The notes under the pieces were generated by a model, which was given only the letters and a program-made list of their open reading frames with translations, did no database searches and was not told where the DNA came from. Shown here in pieces: positions 45,030 to 54,002 of a DNA stretch of 59,438 nucleotides. The DNA lies in NCBI GenBank assembly GCA_902596605.1, contig CACJUU010000012.1, forward strand, positions 1-59,438, given 5' to 3'. Each line of letters opens with the position of its first letter. Positions within the stretch are counted from its first letter, which is position 1. This DNA is from an uncultured Alphaproteobacteria bacterium. GTDB lineage: Bacteria > Pseudomonadota > Alphaproteobacteria > Rhodobacterales > Rhodobacteraceae. The position numbers were made by a program, and so were the translations under genes.

Positions 45030-45719
45030 ATGAGCAATAAACAAATAATAGGTTTCGACGCCGATGATACCCTTTGGGAAAATGAAGTATTTTTTCACCG
45101 AGCACAGATGAAGTTTATCGAACTACATCCCCATATCAATGATCCTGAAGAAGTGATACTTCAAATTGAGAAGGAAAATATTATGTTTTATGGCTATGGA
45201 ATAAAAGGGTTTATACTTTCATTATTAGAAGCATCAGTACGCTTCTCCCATAACCAAATCGATTGTAAGAATATAGATAAAATAATAAAAATAGGAAAAG
45301 ATATGCTTGCACAGACTATTCAGCTTTTACCTGAAGTTGAAGAAACACTTCGGCATCTTTCAGAGTACTATATGCTTATAATGATAACAAAAGGTGATTT
45401 AGTTGATCAGCAGAGAAAATTAGAAAAATCTGGGCTTTTGAAATACTTTAGCTCAACAGAAATCGTCTCAGAGAAAGATGAGCAAACATATTTGGAAATT
45501 TTGGAAAAGAATAATATTTCACCGAAGGACTTTTTAATGGTTGGAAATTCATTAAAATCTGATGATCTACCTGTTAGAAATATTGGGGGAACGGGAATTT
45601 ATATTCCCCATAAATTTACATGGAAAAATGAGGAAGTTGAAAGTACTTTTGATTTAGAGAGGGTTGTCGAACTTAAAACAATATCTGCTTTGAAGGTATG
45701 GTTAAAAAACCAAATTTAA
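45030..45719 (+). CDS. HAD-superfamily hydrolase
   Basis: A 229-residue phosphatase-like protein. GFDADDTLWENEVFF gives the nucleophile and acid aspartates of motif I (D-A-D near residues 9-11). ITKGDLVDQQRKLEKSGL is motif II, and VSEKDEQTYLEI with MVGNSLKSDDLPV supplies motifs III and IV. The layout fits the YjjG/2-haloacid-dehalogenase-like type of small-molecule phosphatases. Follows the acetyltransferase closely, so the pair may be an operon. Confidence 0.85.
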   Translation: MSNKQIIGFDADDTLWENEVFFHRAQMKFIELHPHINDPEEVILQIEKENIMFYGYGIKGFILSLLEASVRFSHNQIDCKNIDKIIKIGKDMLAQTIQLLPEVEETLRHLSEYYMLIMITKGDLVDQQRKLEKSGLLKYFSSTEIVSEKDEQTYLEILEKNNISPKDFLMVGNSLKSDDLPVRNIGGTGIYIPHKFTWKNEEVESTFDLERVVELKTISALKVWLKNQI

Positions 45720-45778
45720 AGTAAGTTCTATGCTTTCAGCTAATGCTTTTCAAAGCAAATAAAACAACGGAGACCTCT

Positions 45779-46033
45779 ATGACTGTTTGGTATTCACTTA
45801 TATTGATCATAAACCTTACCCCTAACGTTGGGATTACGCCAAATGCGAATTTTCAGTCTCATATCATACAAAATAACTTATCTAAAAATGAATGTATAAG
45901 ACAAGCATATGAACTTAAAAAAGACCCAAGGTTCTATATAAAAAACAATGGGGAGGTCTTGGAGAATTTTCAGAATTCGGATGAAGTGCTTGGCGACCAC
46001 CGGTACTATTGCTATCCAACTCGTAGCAATTGA
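45779..46033 (+). CDS. Small secreted or membrane-anchored protein of unknown function
   Basis: An 84-residue protein with a short hydrophobic start (VWYSLILIINL) and a hydrophilic rest with two cysteines (CIRQAY, YYCYP). The start at 45779 has GGAG about eight bases upstream and is preferred to 45743. The ECIRQAYELKKDPRFY part looks like a small periplasmic domain. Family unknown. Confidence 0.5.
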   Translation: MTVWYSLILIINLTPNVGITPNANFQSHIIQNNLSKNECIRQAYELKKDPRFYIKNNGEVLENFQNSDEVLGDHRYYCYPTRSN

Positions 46034-46135
46034 TAAGTAAAGTTTTTTTTAGATAAAATCTTTGAGCATTAATTGCGCTATTTTTTTAATAATTTTCACC
46101 GTTGAAGGTCATATCATATAGTAGTTAAATAAAAT

Positions 46136-46456
46136 ATGTTCAAAACAACAATCATAAATACTTTTTCTTCGGAAGATGAATGTGAAATGTTCATTATGGT
46201 ATTAAAACAGCAGTGGCCAAAATATAAAGATTCAATTCCCGAGAGCACTCTGGAAATCGTTAAAGATATAGATATGCCAAATAGAATGTTGGCGCTCTGG
46301 AGCTTTAAACAAAAGGCAGACCAAAAAGTTATTATGAAAATAGGAGAGCAAATTAACGTACCTTTTAGAGATCGACTAGCACCAAAAACAATCACGTATA
46401 ATTGGAAGGTTGACCAAGTTCTATCACTAGGAAAGCAAACGCTTCTGCGGAAATAG
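46136..46456 (+). CDS. Small soluble protein, possible dimeric alpha/beta-barrel domain
   Basis: A 106-residue protein starting MFKTTIINTFSSEDECEMFI. The alternating strand-helix-strand pattern suggests an antibiotic-biosynthesis-monooxygenase or EthD-like ferredoxin fold, but no signature residue supports an enzyme. The gene lacks a clear ribosome site. It is one of four short orphan genes in a row, and the FSSED start is echoed by FSEED in the gene at 46927. Confidence 0.5.
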   Translation: MFKTTIINTFSSEDECEMFIMVLKQQWPKYKDSIPESTLEIVKDIDMPNRMLALWSFKQKADQKVIMKIGEQINVPFRDRLAPKTITYNWKVDQVLSLGKQTLLRK

Positions 46457-46564
46457 GTATTCCTGAATATGTAATAAATAAAAAAAAATTTAAATAAAAT
46501 ACCTTTTTGGGGAGCTAATCAATAAAATTTATTATGAGTGTGAAACAGGAATTTAGAGGTGCAA

Positions 46565-46900
46565 ATGAACAAATGGAACACAATTAAAAGCCTTATTGAG
46601 AATAAAGACTTTGAGGGACTTCAGGATATTTTACATGATGAATATTTATATCTAAGAGAAACTACATTGATTTCCAAAGATGAGATGGTCTCGTTCATAA
46701 AAAAAAGATTTGAGGACGGTTTAACTTTTGAAAAGCTTGAGCTTATAATTGAAAACAAAGATCTATTGGCTTGGAGGGATGTGTTGATAGAGCACGGAGG
46801 TAAAAAATGGGAAACTACCAATGTGCAATTATGGAAAGATAATAAAGTTTGGAGAGATGTTGTCAGCGTTCGTGATTTGGAGAAGGTAGATCGCATCTAG
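46565..46900 (+). CDS. Small NTF2/SnoaL-like protein
   Basis: A 111-residue protein. The helical start (NKWNTIKSLIENKDFEGL), the LHDEYLYLRETTLISKDEMVSF segment and the strand-rich end KWETTNVQLWKDNKVWRDVVSV resemble an NTF2-fold cone as in SnoaL-like proteins, though without clear catalytic residues. The start at 46565 follows AGAGGT and is favoured over GTG at 46559. Function unknown. Confidence 0.55.
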   Translation: MNKWNTIKSLIENKDFEGLQDILHDEYLYLRETTLISKDEMVSFIKKRFEDGLTFEKLELIIENKDLLAWRDVLIEHGGKKWETTNVQLWKDNKVWRDVVSVRDLEKVDRI

Positions 46901-46926
46901 GAATCAAATGAAGAAAATCTATATAA

Positions 46927-47229
46927 ATGGTAAAAATTGCTGTAGCTAGAACTAATATCATAAATTTTTTTTCGGAAGAAGATTTCGATAAATATTTTGC
47001 TCTTCATAAAGAGTTTGCAAGTTCTCTGGATGAATGTGGTCTTCTTGAAGCGACGTACGTAAGGGCAAGTAGAACCTCACTTCTATATTTTTCTGTCGTT
47101 GAAACCGAGGAAGGCGCTCAAGAGATATTAAGAAGGGCGAATGAATGGCGTAAAAAGTACGACTTTAAAGTTGACGTAATTACCTTTAATGGCGAAATCC
47201 TATATGAATATGGTAAGATGAAAAATTAG
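46927..47229 (+). CDS. Small protein with ferredoxin-like pattern
   Basis: A 100-residue protein, MVKIAVARTNIINFFSEEDF, with LLEATYVRASRTSLLYFSV and EILRRANEWRKKYDFKVDVITF, consistent with a beta-alpha-beta antiparallel (ABM-like) domain. It starts 27 bases after the preceding SnoaL-like gene. It may be distantly related to the protein at 46136. No function can be given. Confidence 0.5.
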   Translation: MVKIAVARTNIINFFSEEDFDKYFALHKEFASSLDECGLLEATYVRASRTSLLYFSVVETEEGAQEILRRANEWRKKYDFKVDVITFNGEILYEYGKMKN

Positions 47230-47414
47230 TATTGTTATCTAATCAAGTCAAAAGAATAATCTCGCATTATAGTTGTTGGTAGGGTTGGCCAGTATTGTGT
47301 TCCTAAAGCTGGTACCGAAAGGGATAGGCATAGACATATGATCAATAGCGATTTAGCGAGCATTTTTAGTGATTCAATATTAAAAATAAGTTAAAAAAAA
47401 TATACCTAATACCT

Positions 47415-47849
47415 TTAAATTTGCTTTTTTTCTATGCGTGAGCAAGATGAATCGAAAATTACTGGCCCATCAATCAAAGCATGTAGCCAAAGACGATAGT
47501 AACTGATCAGTCCGTCTCTCAGTGTAAAAAAGCTAAATACATCCGCTGAAACTTCTTTTCCTGTTGGCTCACGCCTTAACCAGGGCCCCTTATGTATCCC
47601 GGTAAAAAACCAATGTGCCATGACTTCATTTTCATTTCCTACTATTTGTTTTATCTCAAGATTTAACTCTCCAATCTGACTACGAAACGTCTTAACGTGA
47701 GCTATAAGCCCGTCTCGCCCAACAGGCCCACCAAACGCTCTGTTTGCTTCATCAATCATATCTGGTTGTGCAATAGTCTTAATTAAATCTAATCGGCCTT
47801 TTTGACCAACCTCTATCAAATAAGTTTTCATTAGTGTTTTTGAATCCAT
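47415..47849 (-). CDS. SnoaL/ester-cyclase-like NTF2-fold protein
   Basis: A 144-residue protein starting MDSKTLMKTYLIEVGQKGRL. The segments FGGPVGRDGLIAHVKTFRSQIGELNLEI, VMAHWFFTGIH and FFTLRDGLISYYRLWLHAL fit the SnoaL-like/ester cyclase (polyketide cyclase) family of NTF2-fold proteins. The start at 47849 has AAGGA about twelve bases upstream; the reading from 47888 lacks one. Family members often act on ring closure or hydration, but many have no known activity. Confidence 0.75.
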   Translation of the reverse strand: MDSKTLMKTYLIEVGQKGRLDLIKTIAQPDMIDEANRAFGGPVGRDGLIAHVKTFRSQIGELNLEIKQIVGNENEVMAHWFFTGIHKGPWLRREPTGKEVSADVFSFFTLRDGLISYYRLWLHALIDGPVIFDSSCSRIEKKQI

Positions 47850-48002
47850 AAACTTAGTGAAATCCTTTAGTATAGGTCTTAATAACACGAGATACCCGAT
47901 GTGCTTCAGATAGGGTATTTTTTATAAATAAGATAATTCCAATCCTTTGACAAATAGTTAAACGAACTAAATCCCTCATATGTAAATAAAAAAGGGTTTC
48001 AG

Positions 48003-48251
48003 ATGGAAGAAAATAATGAAGGCTTCGGCATAGCTTTCGTAACGATAATATTCGTTGCATTTATATTACCTTCGATTGTACTTTTGTCGGTTGGAGACAC
48101 ATGGGACAGATTTATCGATAAGTATGGTTCTGCTGTGACAACCAAATGTTGGGAAAATAGTAAGCACGAAAAGGTTTGTCGAAGTGATAGAAAGTGTAAA
48201 TTTGGGCGTTTGTTTTGTATAGAAGAAGGTTTCAGATGGCAAGCCGATTAG
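48003..48251 (+). CDS. Small membrane protein with a cysteine-rich tail
   Basis: An 82-residue protein with one hydrophobic segment (residues 10-31) and a tail carrying four cysteines (TKCWENSKHEKVCRSDRKCK and LFCIEEG), probably facing the periplasm and possibly disulfide-bonded. A GTTTCAG leader gives no ribosome site. It begins a row of four very short genes. Not recognised. Confidence 0.5.
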   Translation: MEENNEGFGIAFVTIIFVAFILPSIVLLSVGDTWDRFIDKYGSAVTTKCWENSKHEKVCRSDRKCKFGRLFCIEEGFRWQAD

Positions 48252-48511
48252 TATCTGTTTTTAAAAATATATTTGGGAAGGCATTTTATTCTAATCTTTG
48301 GATTGCTATTTCCTTTGGATTAGTTTCTCAAGTAATAGGTTATACAAAATACGAGGGATATTTTGATCTTTATTGGATAATTATAAAAGATGGTTATCTT
48401 TACCTTAATCTATATCCTAGCATTGATGAACTAAGTGCTGTTTTATTTATTAGGATATTTTTAGCTGTTTTTGTCTTTCTAACAGTTAAAGATAAATTAA
48501 ACGGTAAATAA
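48236..48511 (+). CDS. Small membrane protein of unknown function
   Basis: A 91-residue protein with about two or three hydrophobic segments (ISFGLVSQVIG, LDL-type middle, and IRIFLAVFVFLTV at the end). Its ATG at 48236 overlaps the end of the preceding gene and has GAAGAAGG just upstream. It is translated in a different frame from its neighbour. Not recognised. Confidence 0.45.
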   Translation: MASRLVSVFKNIFGKAFYSNLWIAISFGLVSQVIGYTKYEGYFDLYWIIIKDGYLYLNLYPSIDELSAVLFIRIFLAVFVFLTVKDKLNGK

Positions 48512-48539
48512 AATTACACAAGAATTCTCAGGAGATCTA

Positions 48540-48632
48540 ATGGAGTACATAAAATATAAGTTAACCGGAGCCTTAATAGTGGCTTTTCTATTTTTGTCAG
48601 CATGTAATGGTGGAGATGGAAGTGGCTACTGA
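48540..48632 (+). CDS. 30-residue small lipoprotein
   Basis: A very short gene: MEYIKYKLTGALIVAFLFLS then ACNGGDGSGY. The hydrophobic core followed by LSAC is a good lipobox, so after processing only about nine residues would be left on a lipidated cysteine. An AGGAG ribosome site lies seven bases upstream of the ATG. It resembles entericidin-like or phage Rz1-like mini lipoproteins in architecture only. Confidence 0.5.
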   Translation: MEYIKYKLTGALIVAFLFLSACNGGDGSGY

Positions 48633-48786
48633 AAAAGCTGTCGAAATTATAGATATATACACTCACAATGTGGAGAAGAGATTAGATAGACTAGGAACTT
48701 ACTTAATCTTTATCGTAATACCCTTATTATTAATAATAGCGATGCAACTAGGTGCTTTAATAATCTACTTGTTTAATTCTTGCTAG
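48616..48786 (+). CDS. 56-residue single-helix membrane protein
   Basis: MEVATEKAVEIIDIYTHNVE leads to a hydrophobic helix (LIFIVIPLLLIIAMQLGALIIY) and a short tail ending LFNSC. The ATG overlaps the end of the lipoprotein gene by 17 bases and has GGTGGAG immediately before it, so the two would be coupled. Not recognised; it is too short to assign. Confidence 0.45.
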   Translation: MEVATEKAVEIIDIYTHNVEKRLDRLGTYLIFIVIPLLLIIAMQLGALIIYLFNSC

Positions 48787-48918
48787 AGTGAGGCATAGGA
48801 AAAATGGAGTTTACTGGTGGTATGTTCTTGGAGTATGAAGCAGATGGGTATTGACAAAAACATTTTGCAAGTTCAAAAAAGAGACTGAATATATTTCATA
48901 CCATTTTTAAGGAACTTT

Positions 48919-49857
48919 ATGGCTAACGAACTTATTTGCTCAAAAGAGACACTTCAAAAAGATCTCTCTGGCAAAATTTATATTGTAACAGGAACAACCT
49001 CAGGAATAGGCCTAGCAACTGTAAAACAACTGGCAAGGCAATCAGCTACTATAATTTGTGCTTCACGAAATGTTGAGCTTGCAAGAAAAATTGGTGTCGA
49101 GATAATTGAAGAAACTTCCAATAAAAATATCCACAATTTTCTACTTGAATTGGACTCACTTGATTCTGTAAGAGATTTCATCAAAGTTTTTAATAAAAAA
49201 TTCTCGCGCCTTGATGGACTTGTAAATAATGCAGCAGTAATGAACACTCCTCACAGAAGAACTAAAGATGGATTTGAGTTACAGTTTGGAGTTAATTTTT
49301 TAGCCCATTTCTTATTAACTGAATTACTACTACCAAAATTAAAAAAAGCTAAGGCATCGAGGATTGTGCATACATCTAGTGTTCTTCATGAGAAGGGCTC
49401 AATAGATTTAGCTGACCTTAATTTTGAAAAGAAAAAATATTCTGGTTGGGATGCCTATAATCAATCAAAATTAGCACAGGTTCTTTACTCAAGGTATCAA
49501 GCAAGGTTATTAAAAGGTTCAAATATAACCTCTGTAAGCATTCACCCAGGATGGGTTCAAACTCCTTTGATAAAACATACGTTACCGGAATTTTTTCAAA
49601 ATGTTTTACTTAAACCCTTTTTGTCAATGGCTGGCATGACTAATACAACAATTGGGTCACAAACCACCCTACATTGCTTACTTGACGATAGTGTAGCCAA
49701 TAAAAGTGGCTGTTTTTATAGTCAGGTTGGAATTTATAAAGATAAAGAAAGCAGAAAGGGTGGATGGCCCATGAAAAGTCCAAACAGCCAAGTTTATGAT
49801 GATTTGTTGTGCAAAAAACTCTTCAAAGCAGCAAATTCGATGGTAGGCATAAAGTAA
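48919..49857 (+). CDS. SDR-family oxidoreductase (retinol dehydrogenase-like)
   Basis: A 312-residue short-chain dehydrogenase of the larger RDH/WWOX/protochlorophyllide-reductase type. VTGTTSGIGLATVKQLA carries the TGxxxGIG cofactor motif near residues 26-36, NNAAVM follows near 109, HTSS the catalytic serine, and YNQSKLAQ the YxxxK pair near 188-192. HPGWVQTPL is typical. Substrate unknown, probably a lipophilic alcohol or ketone. Confidence 0.9.
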   Translation: MANELICSKETLQKDLSGKIYIVTGTTSGIGLATVKQLARQSATIICASRNVELARKIGVEIIEETSNKNIHNFLLELDSLDSVRDFIKVFNKKFSRLDGLVNNAAVMNTPHRRTKDGFELQFGVNFLAHFLLTELLLPKLKKAKASRIVHTSSVLHEKGSIDLADLNFEKKKYSGWDAYNQSKLAQVLYSRYQARLLKGSNITSVSIHPGWVQTPLIKHTLPEFFQNVLLKPFLSMAGMTNTTIGSQTTLHCLLDDSVANKSGCFYSQVGIYKDKESRKGGWPMKSPNSQVYDDLLCKKLFKAANSMVGIK

Positions 49858-50012
49858 CTACCTATAGAAGACCAGTTTTGCCCTTTAGCTGAATGTATGT
49901 CAAAAAAGATACTGAAATATAATATAAATATATTTTTAAAAATGTGTTAAATTTAAATCTTTTGATACAAATGTCTTTTTGAAGATAAATTTGTCCGAGC
50001 GATTTATTGATT

Positions 50013-51101
50013 TTAAAAAACGATACTATCTAGTATTAGTTTCACAAATTTTGCTACCTTATCTTCTTCAATCCACCTGTTAACGATTACTAAATCATTT
50101 TTGGGGTCTATATATAAAATTTGTGTGCCCACTCCCATAGCTGCAAATGCGGTAGTCGGTGCGCCAGGAAACATCCCAGTTTTTTTATCATTGAGCCACC
50201 ACATATAACCATAATTTAATGCTAACTCGCATGGTTTGGTACTCATTTTGACCCATTTTTTGGGAATAACTTCCTTACCATCCCAAAGTCCTTGGTTAAT
50301 CATTAATTGACCGACACGCGCAAGATCAATAGTGCTTATCCATAATCCACCACCCCAATGAGCTCCTCCGGAAACAGATTGTAATCGCTTACTATTAACC
50401 TCTTCCCATGAATTCTCATATCCATGCCATTTCCAGGTATTACTTGCCCCTATCGGAACCATTATGTGCTCTCGTAAGACATCAGGGAGTGAGCGTTCAA
50501 ACGCCAACATAAGAGCATATGAGAGGACATTAACTCGTACATCATTATATTCCCAAAACGTTCCTGGTGAGTTTAAACTTCTTATTTTTCCTTTTTCTAA
50601 TCTGTTTTTCTGAGGATCATTTAAATTACGATTATGATCGATCCAATCTGGCTTCCCCCAGAGTTCTCCCTCCCACTCACTCGTGAGTTGTAACATTTGA
50701 GACCATGTGATTTTTCTATTTTGTGCTGTTTCAAAAATTCTCGTTTCAATTGTATCCAATATGGGAGCATGGAAATCGCTGATAATATTTTCTTTAAAAG
50801 CAATTCCAGCGCATAGGGAAAGAAAACTCTTGCTCATACTAAATGCCATATCAACATATTCAACATCGCCCCAAACTTGAACAATTTCATTTCCCCGTAA
50901 TATCGCTCCAGAGTTACCTTTTCTTTTTTTTACCGACCCTATAGTTTTGCTGATTGGCCATGGTTCATGAAAATGACCCTCCCTAAGAGCTTTTTCGATA
51001 TCACGATCCATTTTTGACTCGTTTTTTTTTGAAAATTCTATTGCTTTAAAAAGCTTTACTACATCAAAACCTAGGCTACTCGCACTTTGTCTTTGTTTCA
51101 T
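50013..51101 (-). CDS. Beta-lactamase-family serine hydrolase
   Basis: A 362-residue serine hydrolase of the class C beta-lactamase/esterase-like family. The SxxK motif is S88-M-S-K91 in AFSMSKSFL, and the YxN-like pair appears in FWEYNDVRVNVLS. No signal peptide is seen, so it is likely cytoplasmic. Such enzymes are esterases, amidases or peptidases. Nothing nearby points to a substrate; it stands alone before a tRNA gene. Confidence 0.85.
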   Translation of the reverse strand: MKQRQSASSLGFDVVKLFKAIEFSKKNESKMDRDIEKALREGHFHEPWPISKTIGSVKKRKGNSGAILRGNEIVQVWGDVEYVDMAFSMSKSFLSLCAGIAFKENIISDFHAPILDTIETRIFETAQNRKITWSQMLQLTSEWEGELWGKPDWIDHNRNLNDPQKNRLEKGKIRSLNSPGTFWEYNDVRVNVLSYALMLAFERSLPDVLREHIMVPIGASNTWKWHGYENSWEEVNSKRLQSVSGGAHWGGGLWISTIDLARVGQLMINQGLWDGKEVIPKKWVKMSTKPCELALNYGYMWWLNDKKTGMFPGAPTTAFAAMGVGTQILYIDPKNDLVIVNRWIEEDKVAKFVKLILDSIVF

Positions 51102-51416
51102 TTTTCTCCAACTGACTTATCATCTCATTCTCAAATGAGTAAAATTATTTAACTGTTTCCAACAAAACTAATGATTTTTCTAGAATAAGAAGCCTTGGAG
51201 GCTAAATAAACATGTTTATTAACTAAAAAGTAAAAAGTTTTTAAATAAAAAAACACCACACTTGTATATCTCATTGATAAACCACTAGCGAAGTAAATGT
51301 ATCCTATCTAAGATTTAGAGAGCCTTAATTGTTTCTAAATTTGTTTCATACCCTATCGCATAATCATAATAAGGTTCATATAAATCAGTGATCTTAGACA
51401 AATTAGATCCAGAATA
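51102..51416. other. Noncoding stretch beside tRNA-Leu
   Basis: About 315 AT-rich bases without a supportable gene. It includes a 14-base palindrome, ATAAACATGTTTAT, near 51207, and on the minus strand a 34-codon open frame ending at 51325 that starts inside the 3' end of the tRNA. I could not identify either. Confidence 0.5.
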
Positions 51417-51503
51417 TGGTGCGGCTGAGAAGACTTGAACTTCCACGGGTTTTACCCCACAGCGACCTCAACGCTGCGCGTCTACCGATTCCGCCACAGC
51501 CGC
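51417..51503 (-). tRNA. tRNA-Leu (anticodon GAG)
   Basis: An 87-base tRNA on the minus strand with a 7-bp acceptor stem (GCGGCTG/CAGCCGC), a D arm, an anticodon arm CAGCG-TTGAGGT-CGCTG giving anticodon GAG, a long variable arm typical of tRNA-Leu, a T arm with GTTCAAG, and an encoded 3' ACCA. Confidence 0.95.
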
Positions 51504-51573
51504 GCTTATAATACCATTTTCAATGTGAAGTTAAATATGATATTTTCCCTAAAAAAGCAACACGATTATATTT

Positions 51574-52227
51574 ATGGCACAAATGATAGAATGGAAGCAC
51601 GAGAAAAATCTCATAGATTACAAAATTGCGGAGGAGACAATGTCTTCACGTGTTGAAGATATTATTTCAAACCAAAAAACGGAGCTTATCTGGTTTTTAG
51701 AGCATAAAAACGTTTTCACCCTTGGTACGTCTGCAAAAACGAGCAACTTTAAAAACAATGTTAATATTCCAATTTATCAAACAAATAGAGGTGGGCAGAC
51801 AACCTATCACGGTCCCGGGCAAAGAATTGTCTATCTGATGCTAGATCTGAGAAATGGGAAAAGAGACATAAGACAATTAGTATGGAACATTGAAGAATGG
51901 CTCATTTTGGTCCTCAAAGATCTAGGCATTTTAGGTTATAGAATACCTGGAATGGTTGGGGTTTGGGTTAAGGATCTTGGTCATGTTAATATAGATGGAA
52001 CTTATGATAAAAAAATAGCGGCACTCGGACTAAGGGTAAAGAAATGGGTCACATTTCATGGCTTAGCATTAAACGTAAATCCTAACCTTAACTTTTTCAC
52101 TAACATTGATCCTTGCGGTATATCTGGGAAGGGAGTTACTTCTTTGCATGAATTAGGAATTAAAATAAATATGGCCGATGTAGATATGGTATTTAAGCAA
52201 ACTTTTTCAACAATTTTTACAAAATGA
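51574..52227 (+). CDS. lipB: Octanoyl-[ACP]:protein N-octanoyltransferase
   Basis: A 217-residue enzyme that moves the octanoyl group from acyl carrier protein to lipoyl domains of 2-oxoacid dehydrogenases and GcvH. Key segments are TNRGGQTTYHGPGQRIVYLMLDL, KIAALGLRVKKWVTFHGLALNV with the catalytic lysine, and DPCGISGKGVTSL with the catalytic cysteine. It starts at ATG 51574, 71 bases past the tRNA-Leu gene and divergent from it. Confidence 0.95.
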   Translation: MAQMIEWKHEKNLIDYKIAEETMSSRVEDIISNQKTELIWFLEHKNVFTLGTSAKTSNFKNNVNIPIYQTNRGGQTTYHGPGQRIVYLMLDLRNGKRDIRQLVWNIEEWLILVLKDLGILGYRIPGMVGVWVKDLGHVNIDGTYDKKIAALGLRVKKWVTFHGLALNVNPNLNFFTNIDPCGISGKGVTSLHELGIKINMADVDMVFKQTFSTIFTK

Positions 52228-52344
52228 GAAATCACTCACGTGCGTCGAACGGTCTCTAAATTTGGGGTGGAAAAATTAATTTGTATGTACTATATATATA
52301 TGGATTAATCAATTTACTGTCAGTGCGCTAGGGGGCTTCTTTTA

Positions 52345-53991
52345 ATGGTTGATGTTACAGATCAAATTTCACATGGACACGAAAAGAAAAATTTCTTCAC
52401 TCGTTGGTTTATGTCAACAAATCATAAGGACATAGGTATCTTATACATATTTACTGCGGCCCTCTTAGGTTTTATCGCAGTGGCATTTACTGTTTATATG
52501 AGACTAGAGCTCATGGAACCAGGGGTTCAGTATATGACCAACGCCGATGGTGAACCAAACGGGCATATGTGGAATGTTTTGATTACTGGCCACGGCGTGT
52601 TAATGATGTTTTTCGTTGTCATTCCAGCTCTATTCGGCGGTTTTGGTAATTACTTCATGCCATTAATGATTGGAGCACCTGACATGGCGTTCCCAAGAAT
52701 GAATAACTTATCTTATTGGTTGTTCGTCGCAGGTTCATCTCTTGCGGTATGTAGCTTGTTAGCACCAGGAGGAAATGGTCAATTAGGATCCGGAGTTGGA
52801 TGGGTGTTGTACGCTCCTTTGTCAACCTCTGAGCAGGGGATGTCTATGGATTTAGCAATATTCGCCATTCATTTATCCGGAGCTTCATCAATATTAAGCG
52901 CCATAAATATGATCACAACGTTTTTAAATATGCGTGCTCCAGGTATGACACTTCACAAAACACCTTTATTTCCTTGGTCAATAGTGGTTACAGCTTTTCT
53001 TATACTTTTGTCATTACCTGTATTAGCAGGTGCGATTACAATGCTCCTAACCGATAGAAATTTTGGCACGACATTTTTTGATCCTGCAGGAGGTGGTGAT
53101 CCAGTACTTTACCAACACCTTTTATGGTTTTTTGGCCACCCAGAAGTCTATATGATTGTAATTCCTGGGTTTGGAATAGTGAGCCATGTTATTTCAACAT
53201 TTTCCAAGAAGCCAGTATTCGGATATTTACCAATGGTGTATGCTATGATAGCAATTGGTGCATTAGGTTTTGTTGTGTGGGCCCATCACATGTATACAGT
53301 CGGTATGTCTGTTACGCAGCAAGCCTATTTTATGCTTGCAACAATGGTTATAGCGGTTCCTACCGGCATAAAGATTTTTTCATGGATTGCAACAATGTGG
53401 GGAGGATCAGTCGAGTTTAAAACACCCATGCTATGGTCAATAGGCTTCCTATTTCTTTTCACCGTTGGTGGAGTAACAGGCATAGTTTTAAGCCAAGCGG
53501 GAATAGACAGAGCATATCATGATACATATTATGTTGTAGCTCACTTTCACTATGTTATGTCTCTAGGCGCTGTCTTTTGTATATTTGCTGGGATATATTA
53601 TTGGATAGGGAAGATGTCTGGTCGTCAATATCCTGAGTGGGCAGGGAAACTACACTTCTGGGCCATGTTCGTTGGATCAAATATCACGTTTTTCCCACAA
53701 CATTTTCTTGGGAGACAAGGTATGCCTCGACGATATATAGATTATCCAGAGCAATTTGCATTATGGAATTATGTATCATCTATTGGCGCTTTCATATCCT
53801 TTGGATCATTTATATTTTTCTTTGGTATAGTTTTTTACACATTAATGTGGGGAAGACGTGTAACTGAGGAGGCTTATTGGGGGAAACACGCTGATACATT
53901 GGAGTGGACATTGCCAAATCCACCACCCGAGCATACTTTTGAAACATTACCTACTCGAGACATGTGGGAGTCCAAATCAACTAGCCACTAA
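52345..53991 (+). CDS. ctaD: Cytochrome c oxidase subunit I (aa3-type)
   Basis: A 548-residue 12-helix heme-copper oxidase subunit. [23 protein letters not shown] opens the protein, [14 protein letters not shown] bears the heme a ligand, [17 protein letters not shown] has the CuB histidine and the covalently linked tyrosine (H-PEVY), YTVGM, and [15 protein letters not shown] supplies the heme a3 and heme a ligands. It is the mitochondrial-like type typical of alphaproteobacteria. It stands apart from subunit II and assembly genes, as in Rhodobacter and Paracoccus. Confidence 0.97.
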   Translation: MVDVTDQISHGHEKKNFFTRWFMSTNHKDIGILYIFTAALLGFIAVAFTVYMRLELMEPGVQYMTNADGEPNGHMWNVLITGHGVLMMFFVVIPALFGGFGNYFMPLMIGAPDMAFPRMNNLSYWLFVAGSSLAVCSLLAPGGNGQLGSGVGWVLYAPLSTSEQGMSMDLAIFAIHLSGASSILSAINMITTFLNMRAPGMTLHKTPLFPWSIVVTAFLILLSLPVLAGAITMLLTDRNFGTTFFDPAGGGDPVLYQHLLWFFGHPEVYMIVIPGFGIVSHVISTFSKKPVFGYLPMVYAMIAIGALGFVVWAHHMYTVGMSVTQQAYFMLATMVIAVPTGIKIFSWIATMWGGSVEFKTPMLWSIGFLFLFTVGGVTGIVLSQAGIDRAYHDTYYVVAHFHYVMSLGAVFCIFAGIYYWIGKMSGRQYPEWAGKLHFWAMFVGSNITFFPQHFLGRQGMPRRYIDYPEQFALWNYVSSIGAFISFGSFIFFFGIVFYTLMWGRRVTEEAYWGKHADTLEWTLPNPPPEHTFETLPTRDMWESKSTSH

Positions 53992-54002
53992 TTAGGGTTA
54001 TT

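Noticed and set aside
47230-47414. Possible protein relic between the small orphan genes and the SnoaL-like gene
   Set aside because: A stretch ending MINSDLASIFSDS reads open in one frame, but I could not connect it to any known protein.
51201-51214. Palindrome near 51207 as an attachment site
   Set aside because: It has no repeat partner in the window and no integrase gene is present.
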